This document shows positions 35,513 through 44,808 of a stretch of 64,000 nt of DNA, piece by piece. Where the stretch lies: contig JAIPEL010000005.1 of the NCBI GenBank assembly GCA_021737185.1, positions 16,566 through 80,565 on the forward strand, read 5' to 3'. The position numbers and the translations under genes were made by a program. Below the pieces are notes generated by a model. It was given only the letters and a program-made list of their open reading frames with translations. It was not told where the DNA came from and ran no database searches. Position 1 is the stretch's first letter. Each line of letters starts with the position of its first letter. The stretch is from Desulfobacterales bacterium (GTDB lineage Bacteria > Desulfobacterota > Desulfobacteria > Desulfobacterales > CAFBRK01).

Positions 35513-36595
35513 TCAACTTGCCGTCTCCTTGAAAAAAGAGGCCGTTTGCACGGCATGAACGATTTTTCCGATCTCCTCTTCGGAAAGGGCCGGATACAGG
35601 GGGACAGAAACCAGTCTTTTCCATGCGGATTCTGCATGGGGGTAGCCGTCGATGTTCAGGTATCGATGAATCGGTCGGCTCACCGGGCGTTCACATAAGA
35701 CCCCCCTTGCTCTCATTTCCTCTGAGAACGCTTTTCGCTTTACCCCGCTTATGTCCACAACGAACCGGTAGTAGATATGGCCGGGATTTTTCGGTGGCAA
35801 TTTCACCGATAGTCCTTTGAAGCGACGGAAGAATTCCGATGCGATGGCCCTTCTTTTCCGGATCAGGGCCGGAAGCCGGTCAAGCTGGACCATTCCCATC
35901 GCGGCCTGCATATCCGTCATTTTGTAATTGTGGCAAACCTTGTAATCTTTCTGCTTGTCGTACTCCCGGAGTTCTCTTACCGCTGCGGCAATCTTCCGGC
36001 TCCCCGTTACGACCATGCCGCCTTCTCCGGTCGTGATCACCTTGGTGGCATAAAACGAAAAAATGGAGGCAATGCCGAAAGTCCCGGTCAGCCGCCCCTC
36101 ATCGGTCGAGCCGATCGACTGGGCACAGTCTTCGATAATCGGAAGCCCCAGGTCGAGAAAAGGCGCCATTTTCACCGGAAGGCCGAACATATGCGGCACA
36201 ACGACCGCCTTGGTCCTTTCGGTAATCCGTTTTTTTACGTCTTCGGGATCGATGTTGCCGGTTTCCCTGCAGACATCTGCCAGAACCGGTTCGGCCCGAA
36301 CATACAAAACGGCATTCAGCAGGGCCGTGCAGACGTATGTTGGGATGATCACTTCATCCCCCGGACCGATATCCATGGCCAGCAGGGTTAGATGAAGAGC
36401 CGCGGTTCCGGAGCTGGCACCGACGGCATGGGAAACGCCCAGATACTCGGCAAAACGCCCCTCGAACCGATTCACCTCTTTTCCCTGGGCAATGTGCCCG
36501 GAGCGGATCACCCGGGCCACGGCTTCGGCTTCCTTTTCCCCGAGAAACGGCCGGGAATGCTGGATCGGCGTCTTGTTGTCCCGGTCAGCGCCCAT
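35513..36595 (-). CDS. DegT/DnrJ/EryC1-type sugar aminotransferase
   Basis: A 360-residue PLP-dependent aminotransferase of nucleotide-sugar metabolism. It has the family landmarks HSRPFLGEKEAEAVARVI, SSGTAALHLTLLAM (phosphate loop), IIEDCAQSIGS (the Asp that contacts the pyridine ring) and FYATKVITTGEGG with the PLP lysine. It would add an amino group to a keto-sugar nucleotide. ATG 36595 has a perfect AAGGAGG. The longer in-frame extension enters a family B repeat and is rejected. With the neighbouring deacetylase and WbqC protein it points to an amino sugar in the polymer. Confidence 0.93.
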   Translation of the reverse strand: MGADRDNKTPIQHSRPFLGEKEAEAVARVIRSGHIAQGKEVNRFEGRFAEYLGVSHAVGASSGTAALHLTLLAMDIGPGDEVIIPTYVCTALLNAVLYVRAEPVLADVCRETGNIDPEDVKKRITERTKAVVVPHMFGLPVKMAPFLDLGLPIIEDCAQSIGSTDEGRLTGTFGIASIFSFYATKVITTGEGGMVVTGSRKIAAAVRELREYDKQKDYKVCHNYKMTDMQAAMGMVQLDRLPALIRKRRAIASEFFRRFKGLSVKLPPKNPGHIYYRFVVDISGVKRKAFSEEMRARGVLCERPVSRPIHRYLNIDGYPHAESAWKRLVSVPLYPALSEEEIGKIVHAVQTASFFKETAS

Positions 36596-36617
36596 GTTCC
36601 TCCTTCCGTCTCCAACC

Positions 36618-36764
36618 TTGATGGTTTCGTAAAAAGTCTCCGAAGCGTCATGCCGGACTTGATCCGGCATCCAGATGTGCTTGAAATCACTGGATTCCGG
36701 ATCTCGCTCCGCTCGTCCGGAATGACGAATAGGGGCCGATTCGGACTTTTTACGATTTCATCAA
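36618..36764. repeat. Repeat family B, best-preserved copy
   Basis: Ends are inverted: TTGATGGTTTCGTAAAAAGTC (36618-36638) against GACTTTTTACGATTTCATCAA (36744-36764). Inside are GTCATGCCGGACTTGATCCGG and a CATTCC-type hairpin with CACTGGATTCCGG. The rest of 36596-36875 holds a smaller inverted pair (TTTGACGGCCG / CGGCCGTCAAA, about 36791 and 36870). Confidence 0.88.
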
Positions 36765-36875
36765 CCTTTGCTTGTGCTCTTTCTTATATTTGACGGCCGT
36801 ACGCCTGCAAAGCCATGGAGACATTTTTTACGGCTTTGCACACCGTCTTTACTTCACCCTTCACGGAGGCGGCCG

Positions 36876-37499
36876 TCAAATATTGATGAACAGCCGGAGC
36901 GACGCAAACGCCTCGGCATACTTGACTCGGCCCTGGATACCCCTGAAATTGGCGGTGGACCGCGCAAGCTCGACGATGTTCATGTCTTCGATATTGGTTT
37001 TTCCGATCTGGGAGAAATGCGCCTCCAGGGCATCCACTTTTCGGCCCAGCGTCTCGGAGATATCGACGTATACCTGGGCCGTGAAATTCTGCGTGGTGGG
37101 CCCTTCGAAAAACAGCACGTTTCGGATGTAGCGGGTCGCCGAGATCGTCGCCTGCGCCAAATGCCGGTGGTCCTGATGGGTGTCGTCCGGAAAATGGGTG
37201 AAGATAAAGTCCGGCCGGACTCGTTCGATCACCGCCTCGACATCGTTGATGAGCCGCTTGTTGGGAAACAACCTCGTATCTTGGTACTCCCCCCAAAAAA
37301 TATCCTCGACGCCGATAACCGCCTTGGCGTCGTTCTGCTCCCTTGCCCGGATCTCCTGATCCCCGCCCTCTCCTCCCTTGGTCAGTATCATCATAAAAGC
37401 CCGGTGCTCTTTGGCCGCATATTTGGCAAGGGTGCCGGCACACCCGAACTCGATGTCGTCCGGATGGGCCCCGATGGCGAGGATATTCATCTTTTTCAT
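36876..37499 (-). CDS. PIG-L/LmbE-family deacetylase
   Basis: 207 residues. The zinc-site motif AHPDD near the N-terminus (ILAIGAHPDDIEFG), a second THFPDDTHQDHRH motif supplying further ligands, and the GGEGGDQE loop identify the LmbE/PIG-L family, which removes acetyl groups from GlcNAc-type sugars or sugar conjugates. The ATG at 37499 has GAGG six bases upstream; a TTG two codons earlier is less likely. It sits among sugar-modification genes (aminotransferase downstream, WbqC-like upstream). Target, lipid-linked or nucleotide-linked, is unknown. Confidence 0.9.
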   Translation of the reverse strand: MKKMNILAIGAHPDDIEFGCAGTLAKYAAKEHRAFMMILTKGGEGGDQEIRAREQNDAKAVIGVEDIFWGEYQDTRLFPNKRLINDVEAVIERVRPDFIFTHFPDDTHQDHRHLAQATISATRYIRNVLFFEGPTTQNFTAQVYVDISETLGRKVDALEAHFSQIGKTNIEDMNIVELARSTANFRGIQGRVKYAEAFASLRLFINI

Positions 37500-38081
37500 T
37501 TCCAACCTCTTTCGTCACAAAAGGTTTCTTTAATGAAACTTCCCTCCCCCGTCATCCCCCGCCAGGGTCAGGCCGGCTTGTCCGGCGAAGCCGAAGGTGA
37601 AAACGGAAGCGAAGCGGAGAGCCGTGGTTCGACAAGCTCACTGCAGGCAGGCTCACCACCCTGAGCAGCGTCGAAGGGGGATCCAGGTAAAGCCTGGATC
37701 CCCCGGATCGGGGTCCGGGGCAGGCTTGTCAAAAAAGCTTGCCCTGGACTCGATCCAGGGCCCAGAATGACGGACCGGTAATAACCAAGTTTCACATAAG
37801 CCCCGCCGCTGGGGCGTCCAGATTGATCAAATATGAAACTTATGTCGCGAAGCCCCTGACGGTGGAGGGACGCGCTCTGTCGCGTCCGTGTTGCCAGCAA
37901 CGACCCAATACCGGCCACGACGGAGCGTGGCCCTCCAACCTCCAAAACCCAAGGCGGGGGCATGTCGGTTATTGTCGCCGGCCTCGGTCGAAGTTTCATA
38001 CGAGCGCCGCCGCTGGCCGGAAGGGCCGACCAGTTTGATCAAGGGTGAAACTATGCCATTTTGGCCTAGTTTCACATAAGA
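37500..38081. repeat. Mixed repeat block containing a complete family A copy (37789-38080)
   Basis: 37550-37788 holds imperfect fragments (GCTTGTCCGGCGAAGCCGAAG, GGGGGATCCAGG/CCTGGATCCCCC) with no gene. 37789-38080 is the most complete family A copy. Direct repeats of AGTTTCACATAAG (37788-37800, 38068-38080) bound it. Inside are TTGATCAAATATGAAACTT, the double palindrome (37863-37938), CCAACCTCCAAAACCC, GAAGTTTCATACGAGCG and CAGTTTGATCAAGG. Confidence 0.88.
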
Positions 38082-38768
38082 TCAATCATCTTCTCTTCGA
38101 ATCACCGACAATGCCTCAGGGCCACAATTGAAAAGCAGATCGACAATGGACAGGTGCGACTCGAACTCCCCGAACAATTGCGGATACGTCGGGTGATGAA
38201 AATCCTGAAACACGACGGCGATGCCCGCCGCCTCGAATCGCGCCAGGTCCATGTAGTTTGCCCCGTCTTTTCCCGAAAGGTAGACGTCGGCACCCACCGA
38301 CCGGCAGACATCGATGAGGCGGTCTGTCGGTTCTTCGCGCAGGCTCATCTCGGAGGCTTGAACCGTATCTGTTTCTGTCAGCCCGAGCGCTGCCATGAGG
38401 GCTTCGACCAGGCCGATATTCAGGTCCGAGAGCCTCCGCCAGTGTTGCGACAGAATCTTTTCAAAAAGACCGATGTAATCGTCGAAATACGAGGCCTTGG
38501 CATAATTGGTGATCAGCCCCTGTAAATGTTTTTTGGGCCATTTTTCATTGTTGTTGATCAGGATCTCGTTGATTTTCTGCCCGAACCGGTGGCTGACCGG
38601 CACGGTGAGCCACTGGGGTCCTCGGGCCGTCTTGATCCGGTTTCGGTTCTGCCACTCGTTTTTCTTGTACTGCACGTTGTCCAGAAAGCAGAAGACATCG
38701 GCCTTGTCGATCTTGTCGAAATAGCCGAGCCACGGAAGATACTGGGGCTGATGGATGGAAACAATCAC
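38082..38768 (-). CDS. WbqC-family protein
   Basis: A 228-residue WbqC-like protein. The N-terminal block MIVSIHQPQYLPWLGYFDKI is diagnostic, followed by CFLDNVQYKKNEWQNRN and KTARGPQWLTVPV. Family members occur in O-antigen and capsule loci beside aminotransferases; they are thought to take part in acylation or transfer on amino sugars, but the reaction is not settled. The start is GTG (38768). It follows a family C remnant and precedes a family A copy, then the deacetylase gene, so it appears cut off from close neighbours by repeats. Confidence 0.9.
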   Translation of the reverse strand: MIVSIHQPQYLPWLGYFDKIDKADVFCFLDNVQYKKNEWQNRNRIKTARGPQWLTVPVSHRFGQKINEILINNNEKWPKKHLQGLITNYAKASYFDDYIGLFEKILSQHWRRLSDLNIGLVEALMAALGLTETDTVQASEMSLREEPTDRLIDVCRSVGADVYLSGKDGANYMDLARFEAAGIAVVFQDFHHPTYPQLFGEFESHLSIVDLLFNCGPEALSVIRREDD

Positions 38769-38770
38769 GG

Positions 38771-38857
38771 AAAAAAGGTTCCGGGTTCAGGGTTCCGGGT
38801 TCAGGGTTCCGGTCTTCGCTCCTTCGGAGCTTCGCCCCGGCAAGCAGGGTTCGGAGG
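38771..38857. repeat. Family C remnant
   Basis: 38775-38806 holds GGTTCCGGGTTCAGG units; a CTTCG..CGAAG-type hairpin (GCTCCTTCGGAGC) follows at 38819-38831. A further decayed stretch (CAGGGTTCGGAGGTT, AAAGTTCTGGGTTCCAAGG) runs into the 3' end of the ATPase gene, so its last residues may come from repeat sequence. Confidence 0.7.
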
Positions 38858-40225
38858 TTACATCTTCGCGCTGTCGCGCTTCGTTGCACAATCGAAAGTT
38901 CTGGGTTCCAAGGTTGCTGCCAGCGCAAAAAAAGACTGCGGGGTTGTCCAAATCACCTTTGTTGATTCAATTGCCATTTCGGTTTCCAACTCCAGGTTGA
39001 TGACGTAGAGATGTTCCGGAGCATAAGCCCCTATAAAACTGCGGGCGGAGCGGGAGAGACTCGGCCGCTTCAATGCGGCCGCCTTTGCCTCGAACGCTTC
39101 GATACGATCCGCGTGCTGCAGAATAAAATCCACCTCCGCACCGGACTTGCTGCGCCAGAAATGAATGCCATCGGCAACTTTTTTATTTTTATATAGCTCT
39201 GAAAAGAGCCAGTTCTCAAAAAGAGGGCCTTTGTCCGGCCGCATTTCAAAATCGCTGTATTGATGAATCACTTCGTTGCGAATTCCGTTATCGATGAAAA
39301 ACAATTTCGGCGAACTGGTGATTTCCGAACGTTTTCCACCCACGTAAGGGGGAACGAGCTTGATCACATGGCTTTCTTCCAGAATATCCGCATAGTTTTC
39401 TACGGTTTTTACATCCAAACCGCACATAGACGCCCAATTCGAAAAGTTCACCAGGTTTCCGATCTGCGTGGACATTAGGGTGAGCAATTTCCGAAATTTC
39501 GCCGGAAACCGAATGCGAAATACATCAGAGGCATCACGTATCACAAACGATTCCACCAGTCGGTTAAGTGCAGCCTCGGGTTGTTCCGAAAAGCAAACCT
39601 CCGGGTAGCCGCCGTAAACCAGCATTCTTTTCAACTTTTCGGAAATCGCTATTTCCCGCAAGGCAGGTGCTTGGGGCTGTTCGCCGCAACCCCATTCCGC
39701 CAATGAAAATGGGAGCAAGAGCCATCTTTCCGCCCTGCCGGCAAGAGACTCTCGGATCTTGTCGTGCAAGTGAAAAGAGGCACTGCCCGTGGCGAAAACT
39801 GCGGCGTCAATCCCCAGATCCACAAGACCCTTGAGAAATAAGGCGGCGTTTTCGACATATTGGACTTCTTCGAAAAAAAGCACACGAGGCTTCTCGGCAA
39901 TCTGACGCAAATCGTTCCAGACGGCAGCCGGAGAAGAGCACCATTGACGAAGAACCGACTCGTTGCCATTTATGTAAATCAAGCCTGACGGGTTCATCGT
40001 CGAAAGCGCATGCCAAATCATGGTAGATTTGCCGCTCTGCCTTGGTCCGATAACCAGGTTGACCTTGCTTGAGTGGTGCCAGGTGGGAAGCTTTTCGACC
40101 GACCGCAGGATATAAGGAAATCCGAAAAATTTCGGGAGATGCTTGTCAACCTCCGTTTTCCAGCGCTGAGGATTTTCAAGCCAAGGATTGTATAATCTGA
40201 GAATGGCAACAACATCCGGATTCAT
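38858..40225 (-). CDS. AAA ATPase with DUF4143 domain
   Basis: 455 residues. The N-terminal ATPase has P-loop IGPRQSGKST and Walker B PRVLFFEEVQYV; sensor ATGSASFHL follows. The C-terminal DUF4143 part has the nuclease-like GAEVDFILQHADRIEAFEAKA. These stand-alone ATPases are scattered among unrelated loci in bacteria and archaea and are believed to be mobile or defence-related; their function is unproven. It has no link to sugar chemistry, so it is probably an insertion in the polysaccharide locus. The C-terminal tail (TFDCATKRDSAKM) lies in repeat-like sequence. A 12-bp palindrome lies just upstream of its start. Confidence 0.88.
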   Translation of the reverse strand: MNPDVVAILRLYNPWLENPQRWKTEVDKHLPKFFGFPYILRSVEKLPTWHHSSKVNLVIGPRQSGKSTMIWHALSTMNPSGLIYINGNESVLRQWCSSPAAVWNDLRQIAEKPRVLFFEEVQYVENAALFLKGLVDLGIDAAVFATGSASFHLHDKIRESLAGRAERWLLLPFSLAEWGCGEQPQAPALREIAISEKLKRMLVYGGYPEVCFSEQPEAALNRLVESFVIRDASDVFRIRFPAKFRKLLTLMSTQIGNLVNFSNWASMCGLDVKTVENYADILEESHVIKLVPPYVGGKRSEITSSPKLFFIDNGIRNEVIHQYSDFEMRPDKGPLFENWLFSELYKNKKVADGIHFWRSKSGAEVDFILQHADRIEAFEAKAAALKRPSLSRSARSFIGAYAPEHLYVINLELETEMAIESTKVIWTTPQSFFALAATLEPRTFDCATKRDSAKM

Positions 40226-40244
40226 AATCCCTAATTAGTAGGGT

Positions 40245-40269
40245 TCATTTGGATTGTCAATCCAAATGA
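40245..40269. repeat. Palindrome spanning the stop codon of the GT4 gene and upstream of the ATPase
   Basis: TCATTTGGATTG and CAATCCAAATGA face each other around one base (12-bp arms). The right arm contains the last codons of the upstream GT4 gene (minus strand), so that gene's end is repeated inverted after its stop. It may also act as an operator for the ATPase gene starting at 40225. Confidence 0.85.
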
Positions 40270-41501
40270 GCAGGGTTAATTTGGGAATCGCGGGAAATGT
40301 CCGGAACCATGGTAGCCTGCAGCAGCTTCGTATATAGCTCGTCGATTTTTTTTATCATGCTCTTAGTTGAGTATTGCTGAGCCATTTCGCGGCCTCTTTC
40401 ACCCATCCGCTTTCTCAGATCAGCATCCTCGGCTAAAGTCAGAATTCCTTTCGCCAGTTCGGCAGCGTTCCCGGTTCCGAACAGGTAACCGTTTTCCCCA
40501 TGCCGAATCAGATCGTGGATGCCTCCGGTCCGGCTGCCGATCACCGGCTTGCCGGCAGCCATGGCTTCTACCAGCACTCGCCCCATGCCCTCGTTGCGCG
40601 AGGGCAGAACAAATATATCGAATATGTTCATCAGGGCAGGGATGTCGGAGCGCCAGCCTGTAAACACCGCCTTTTGCCCGGCCCCTGCCGCTTCTGCCTT
40701 TTTCTTCAGCGCCGCCTCCAGTTCGCCCTTTCCCACGAAGACCACCACAGCGTTCACGATTTTTGTCCAGACCCGTGCCATGGCCTCCAGAAGCGTCGCC
40801 GGATCCTTGATCGGCAGCAGCCAGCCCACGAAACCGACGACGACGGCATCGGCAGCTATTCCCAAATCAGCCCGCAAAGAGACGGCGTCTCCGCCATTGG
40901 ATGCCTGGAATCGTTCGATGTCAATCCCACTGTGAACGATGGAGAGTTTCTCCGGTTTGGAGACACGGAAGCGGATGTAGTCGTCCCGCTCTGCCTCCGT
41001 CAAGGCGATCGTTCGGTCGGTGATCCGGTCGGTGATCCGCTCCAACATAAGAAACAGCCAAGATGCCGCAGAGCCGAAGTGACCGTAAAAGACATGGCCA
41101 TGGGGGGTATGCACGATATGAGGAGCGCCGGCCAGCCATGCCGCCCAGCGGCCGAGCAGGCCGGCCTTGGAGGAATGGGTATGAACGATGGCGGCCTTTT
41201 CCTTTTTGATCAGCCTGTAAAGCGTCCAAAAGGCCTTCAGGTCGGCCGGCGGATTGATTCTTCTGACCAGGGAGGGAACCGTGCAGACCCTGGCGCCTTT
41301 TTGGCGGGCTTCTCCGATACCCTCTTCTACAAGCCGCCTCTCCGAAAGGACCATTTCAGACTCCAGGGAAAGGCCGCTCGCCAGGAGGGTATCATATTTT
41401 CGGCAAAGCCCACGACAGGTAACAAGCGTGTTCAGCGCCGAACCGCCCCTGTCCAAACGAGTGATAATGTGCAAAACCTTGCAGGCGTTATCTTCTGTCA
41501 C
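40257..41501 (-). CDS. Glycosyltransferase family 4
   Basis: A 414-residue retaining GT-B glycosyltransferase. The N-terminus has the acceptor-side motif ITRLDRGGSALNT, then HTHSSKAGLLGRWAA and HTPHGHVFYG; the C-terminal donor domain shows PSRNEGMGRVLVEAMAAGKP (the Glu-x7-Glu region) followed by GGIHDLI. It transfers a nucleotide-activated sugar to the growing lipid-linked glycan on the cytoplasmic face. Its start overlaps the end of the next upstream GT4 gene by 14 bases, so the pair is translationally coupled. Sugar specificity cannot be read. Confidence 0.9.
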   Translation of the reverse strand: MTEDNACKVLHIITRLDRGGSALNTLVTCRGLCRKYDTLLASGLSLESEMVLSERRLVEEGIGEARQKGARVCTVPSLVRRINPPADLKAFWTLYRLIKKEKAAIVHTHSSKAGLLGRWAAWLAGAPHIVHTPHGHVFYGHFGSAASWLFLMLERITDRITDRTIALTEAERDDYIRFRVSKPEKLSIVHSGIDIERFQASNGGDAVSLRADLGIAADAVVVGFVGWLLPIKDPATLLEAMARVWTKIVNAVVVFVGKGELEAALKKKAEAAGAGQKAVFTGWRSDIPALMNIFDIFVLPSRNEGMGRVLVEAMAAGKPVIGSRTGGIHDLIRHGENGYLFGTGNAAELAKGILTLAEDADLRKRMGERGREMAQQYSTKSMIKKIDELYTKLLQATMVPDISRDSQINPAHLD

Positions 41502-42735
41502 GCCCCACCACTTCCTGGATCACCGTCGCCAGTTGATCCACATGCCGTTTCCAGGAGAAACGGCTCTCTGTGTATTTTCGGCAGCGGTTTCTCAATGCAG
41601 TATATTTCGGACTGCTTACCGGATAGGCCTCGATCGTTCTTTCAATGCCTGCCGCCATTTCCCCGGCAGCAACCCCGTCAAAAAGAAATATTGGGTCGAA
41701 CCGGGAAAGAATTTCCTTCGTTCCCCCAACGGGAGTGCCCAAAACAGGTGTGCCGCAGGCCATGGACTCCGGCGTCACCAGCCCGAAGCCTTCCAGTTCG
41801 CGGGTGGGTAGAACAAAAAAATCGGCGGAGCCGTAATAATCCCGAAGCATTGCATCCTTGAGGAAGCCGGTGAAGTCGATATGCCCGGTCATCTTCCATT
41901 TTTCAGAAAGTGCCTCAAGCCGCCTGCGCTCAGGTCCTTCTCCCCCGACGGTCAAATGGACCGGAAGACCTTTGCCAACCAGGATGGAGACCGCCTCCAC
42001 GAGCCGATCCATGCCCATGCGGGGTTCCAGGTTTCTCAATGTGAAAAGATGGACTCGCCCCTCGGGAAGCCGGAGTTTTTTCTTGATGTTCAGGCGGTTT
42101 TCGCAGGGCTGAAATCTTTTCAGATCCACGCCCCCGGGGTTAATATCAACGCGAGTTTCATCGATGCCGTGCACGGCTCGAAGTTTTTGCGCCATGTACC
42201 GGCTGAGGGTCATTACCTTCCGGGCTCTTCTCACACAAACCCGCTCCAGATGCCGGCGGAGGCCCGCAGAAAAAAACACCCCCGGCGAGGCCGTTGTCCG
42301 GCCATATTTCAGCAAAAATTCTTCATGCCCGGGAGAATGAAAAACATAGATTATTGGAATCTGCCCGAGCTTTCCCTTTAACCGCAGGGAGAGAAGACCC
42401 AAGGGTTGGTGCACGATCATCAGGTCAAAGCCGCCGCCCGGGCTTGCCTGATCAAAAAGACGGGATGGGCGCCGAAGCAAGGCGTTAAAAAATAGGGCCG
42501 GTCGATCTGTCGGAGCAAAATAGCAATATTCGGTGAAGCTTCCAATCCGTTTCACCTTTGCCTCTTTTCTGACCCCGGTCCTTGCCAGGACAACGACCTC
42601 CATACCCCTTTCCGATAGACCTGCCGCCTGGTGATGGCAAACCATTTCAGAGCCGCTGCTGGGGTTGGCGACCGACGCATCGGTAATCAATAGCGTTTTG
42701 TACGCACCGCCCTGGATTTTTGCAAATCGCTCCAT
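41488..42735 (-). CDS. Glycosyltransferase family 4
   Basis: A 415-residue GT-B enzyme. Features: GGEGPERRRLEAL (donor-domain start), LEGFGLVTPESMACGTPVLG with the conserved Glu residues, and PVGGTKEIL. The N-terminal domain has a SSGSEMVCHHQAAGLSERG opening typical of GT4 enzymes and a YVFHSPGHEEF segment. Lies between a GT9 gene (17 bases upstream) and another GT4 gene (overlap of 14 bases). Sugar and linkage unknown. Confidence 0.9.
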   Translation of the reverse strand: MERFAKIQGGAYKTLLITDASVANPSSGSEMVCHHQAAGLSERGMEVVVLARTGVRKEAKVKRIGSFTEYCYFAPTDRPALFFNALLRRPSRLFDQASPGGGFDLMIVHQPLGLLSLRLKGKLGQIPIIYVFHSPGHEEFLLKYGRTTASPGVFFSAGLRRHLERVCVRRARKVMTLSRYMAQKLRAVHGIDETRVDINPGGVDLKRFQPCENRLNIKKKLRLPEGRVHLFTLRNLEPRMGMDRLVEAVSILVGKGLPVHLTVGGEGPERRRLEALSEKWKMTGHIDFTGFLKDAMLRDYYGSADFFVLPTRELEGFGLVTPESMACGTPVLGTPVGGTKEILSRFDPIFLFDGVAAGEMAAGIERTIEAYPVSSPKYTALRNRCRKYTESRFSWKRHVDQLATVIQEVVGRDRR

Positions 42736-42752
42736 TTTCTAAGGGAGGCCTT

Positions 42753-43883
42753 CTACCTTTCTATCAGTAAACGGCATGTGCGCCATGGACGCTCGGGGGT
42801 GATGCTTCGCAGGCACTCGTGGGTTCCGAGCATGCAGTATCCCCGGTTGCAGCCGATGCAGGACAAATCATCTCGCCGAAACACCGTATGATGAGCTCCC
42901 ACGGGATACCAGCGAGATTTTACGGTCGGCCCCATGAAAGAAACGGTCGGAACCCCTAAGGCAGCGGCCAGATGCAGGGGACCGGAATTGTTGCAGACGA
43001 ACACCTTGCAGACAGAAGCGATCGCGGCAAAACGGCGAAGATCGTCGGCCATATACACCATCGGGGTTTTGCGGACGCCCCGGAGGATCTTTTCGATGAC
43101 CGTTCGGTCCCCACGTCCGCCGAAAAGGACGATCCAGGGGGTTCCAATATCTTGAAGCCGTTTGATGAGCGCGGAATAATATTCTTCAGGCCAGCGCTGG
43201 GTCCAGTAATGCGCCCCGGGATGGATGCCGACGACAGGTTGGCCCTTCCACCCCGCTTTTTCCAACCGTCTCCTCCCCCATGCCGACTCGGCAGGGGAAA
43301 GAAACATCCTCGGCTCCCGGGGGGCGGCGACGACGCCGATCGGTTTCAGGACATCGAGGCTTGCGTCCACAAAATGTCTTTCCCCAGGGGCGGCAGAAAC
43401 CCGAAGGTTGAAAAAAACCTCCCGGCCGAATCCGGAATAGCCGAGTCGAATTTTTGACCGGCTCAAGAATGCGGTGAGCGCAGGACGAAGATCCGGCCCG
43501 GTAAACGGATCGACCGCCAGATCGAATCTTTTGCTTCGCAGGGAACAAATGACGGCTTTCTGCCGGCTCGGTTTCATGCGCCGGTCCAGAATCACGTATT
43601 CATCGGCCGGCGTTTTCCCGTTCAAAAGGGGGTGGTTGCTCCAACTGGCCAGGACGGTGATCCTGGCGCCGGGAAACCGGTCCCGAAGCGCCGCTATGGC
43701 AGGCAGGGAAAGGACCAGGTCCCCCACCCGGTCATTGCGGATAAATAATATCCTTTGGATCTCATCGATGGATTCCAGCCGGGGCGACAATTTGTCGGCA
43801 TCGGTGAATACTCGCGAAATCCGGTTCAGCACTTGTGCTCGGACAAAAAGGTAACACTGCTTGATGCGCTCTTTATGAAACAT
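42753..43883 (-). CDS. Glycosyltransferase family 9 (heptosyltransferase-like)
   Basis: A 376-residue GT9 enzyme. The opening IQRILFIRNDRVGDLVLSLPAI is the family signature (NDRVGD with the catalytic-base Asp), the centre has VGIHPGAHYWTQRWPEEYY, and the end GPLHLAAALGVPTVSFMGPT contacts the donor. A Cys-rich tail (SCIGCNRGYCMLGTHEC) follows, as in many GT9 members. It transfers heptose or another sugar from an ADP- or similar donor. ATG 43883 (MFHKERIKQ) is preferred; it overlaps the methyltransferase 3' end by 11 bases. Confidence 0.92.
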   Translation of the reverse strand: MFHKERIKQCYLFVRAQVLNRISRVFTDADKLSPRLESIDEIQRILFIRNDRVGDLVLSLPAIAALRDRFPGARITVLASWSNHPLLNGKTPADEYVILDRRMKPSRQKAVICSLRSKRFDLAVDPFTGPDLRPALTAFLSRSKIRLGYSGFGREVFFNLRVSAAPGERHFVDASLDVLKPIGVVAAPREPRMFLSPAESAWGRRRLEKAGWKGQPVVGIHPGAHYWTQRWPEEYYSALIKRLQDIGTPWIVLFGGRGDRTVIEKILRGVRKTPMVYMADDLRRFAAIASVCKVFVCNNSGPLHLAAALGVPTVSFMGPTVKSRWYPVGAHHTVFRRDDLSCIGCNRGYCMLGTHECLRSITPERPWRTCRLLIER

Positions 43884-44736
43884 GAGTCTTGATTTTCGAC
43901 GGCACTGCGACAGCCTCCAATGCATTGTAAATACTTCGACCTGTTATCTTTGAGATTGCGACGGCAAAGCCGTCCACAATCTGCTTTCTCCGGTCCACCG
44001 ATCCGGTATCCGGGCCAATCCGAACGATTCGAAATCCTGCTTTTTTCAGACAAAGGGGCACTGTTCGGGAAGAAAAATGGAAAAGGTGGAGCTCCTTTTC
44101 GTCGGGCTCATAAAGCCTGAGCGGCTTTCCCTTGAACAGGCGGTAGACTGCCCTCATGAGAATATTGTTCAAGTTGGGGACAGCGACGACCAGAACGCCG
44201 TCTCCGGCAAGAATGCGGCGGGCTTCGGTCAGGTAGGCCAGCGGATCCCGAACATGCTCCAAGACATGCCAAAGAGTGACCAGATCGAAGGCTCCGTCGG
44301 TAAAAGGGGCATCCGGCAGCTCCCCGTGAAACACCTCGCATTCGGCCGTTTTTGCTGCATGTTCTGCCGCAAATCCGGAAATTTCCGTTCCGGTAGTCTG
44401 CCAGCCGCGACGTTTTGCGACCTCCAAAAACAACCCTTCTCCGCATCCGACATCGAGCAGACGGCCTGTCCTTTTGAATTTTTCCAGGTGTTGGATCCGC
44501 CGTTCCCACATTTTCACTCTTTTCGGACGCTGCTCGGTCAGCCAGCTTTGGTAATACTGCTCGTCATAATGATCCGGCAAGCTCCACCGACTTGGCTGGG
44601 GATCGACAAATACCAGCGAGCAGTCGCGACACTTCAAAACACGAACCGAATCCTCCGCAACCTCCAGCGCCTGAAACTGTTTGCCACCGCAAAGACGGCA
44701 GCCATTGGACCGATTCGATGCAGGACTTGCTTTCAT
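43873..44736 (-). CDS. SAM-dependent methyltransferase with N-terminal zinc-ribbon-like segment
   Basis: About 287 residues. The N-terminus has two CxxC-type pairs (CRLCGG and LKCRDCSLVF) that look like a small zinc ribbon, as in sugar C- or O-methyltransferases. The Rossmann motif RLLDVGCGEGLFLE and the later FDLVTLWHVLEHV identify a class I methyltransferase; PDEKELHLFHFSS is also typical. It probably methylates a sugar of the polymer or a nucleotide sugar. The start is uncertain: ATG 44736 has AAGGA slightly far away; ATG 44796 would couple it to the previous gene. Confidence 0.85.
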   Translation of the reverse strand: MKASPASNRSNGCRLCGGKQFQALEVAEDSVRVLKCRDCSLVFVDPQPSRWSLPDHYDEQYYQSWLTEQRPKRVKMWERRIQHLEKFKRTGRLLDVGCGEGLFLEVAKRRGWQTTGTEISGFAAEHAAKTAECEVFHGELPDAPFTDGAFDLVTLWHVLEHVRDPLAYLTEARRILAGDGVLVVAVPNLNNILMRAVYRLFKGKPLRLYEPDEKELHLFHFSSRTVPLCLKKAGFRIVRIGPDTGSVDRRKQIVDGFAVAISKITGRSIYNALEAVAVPSKIKTHVS

Positions 44737-44808
44737 TCGGCTGATTTCATCCTTTCTGTAATTGCAATCGAGGCTGCTGGCCTGGACAAGCGACATCGAC
44801 AGCCCGGT

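Noticed and set aside
37739..38079. Short open frames with near-identical peptides in several intergenic regions
   Set aside because: They are translations of repeat family A copies, present in both orientations, without ribosome sites.
40500..41861. A 453-codon + strand open frame
   Set aside because: Antisense to two glycosyltransferase genes and crosses their overlap; no domain visible.
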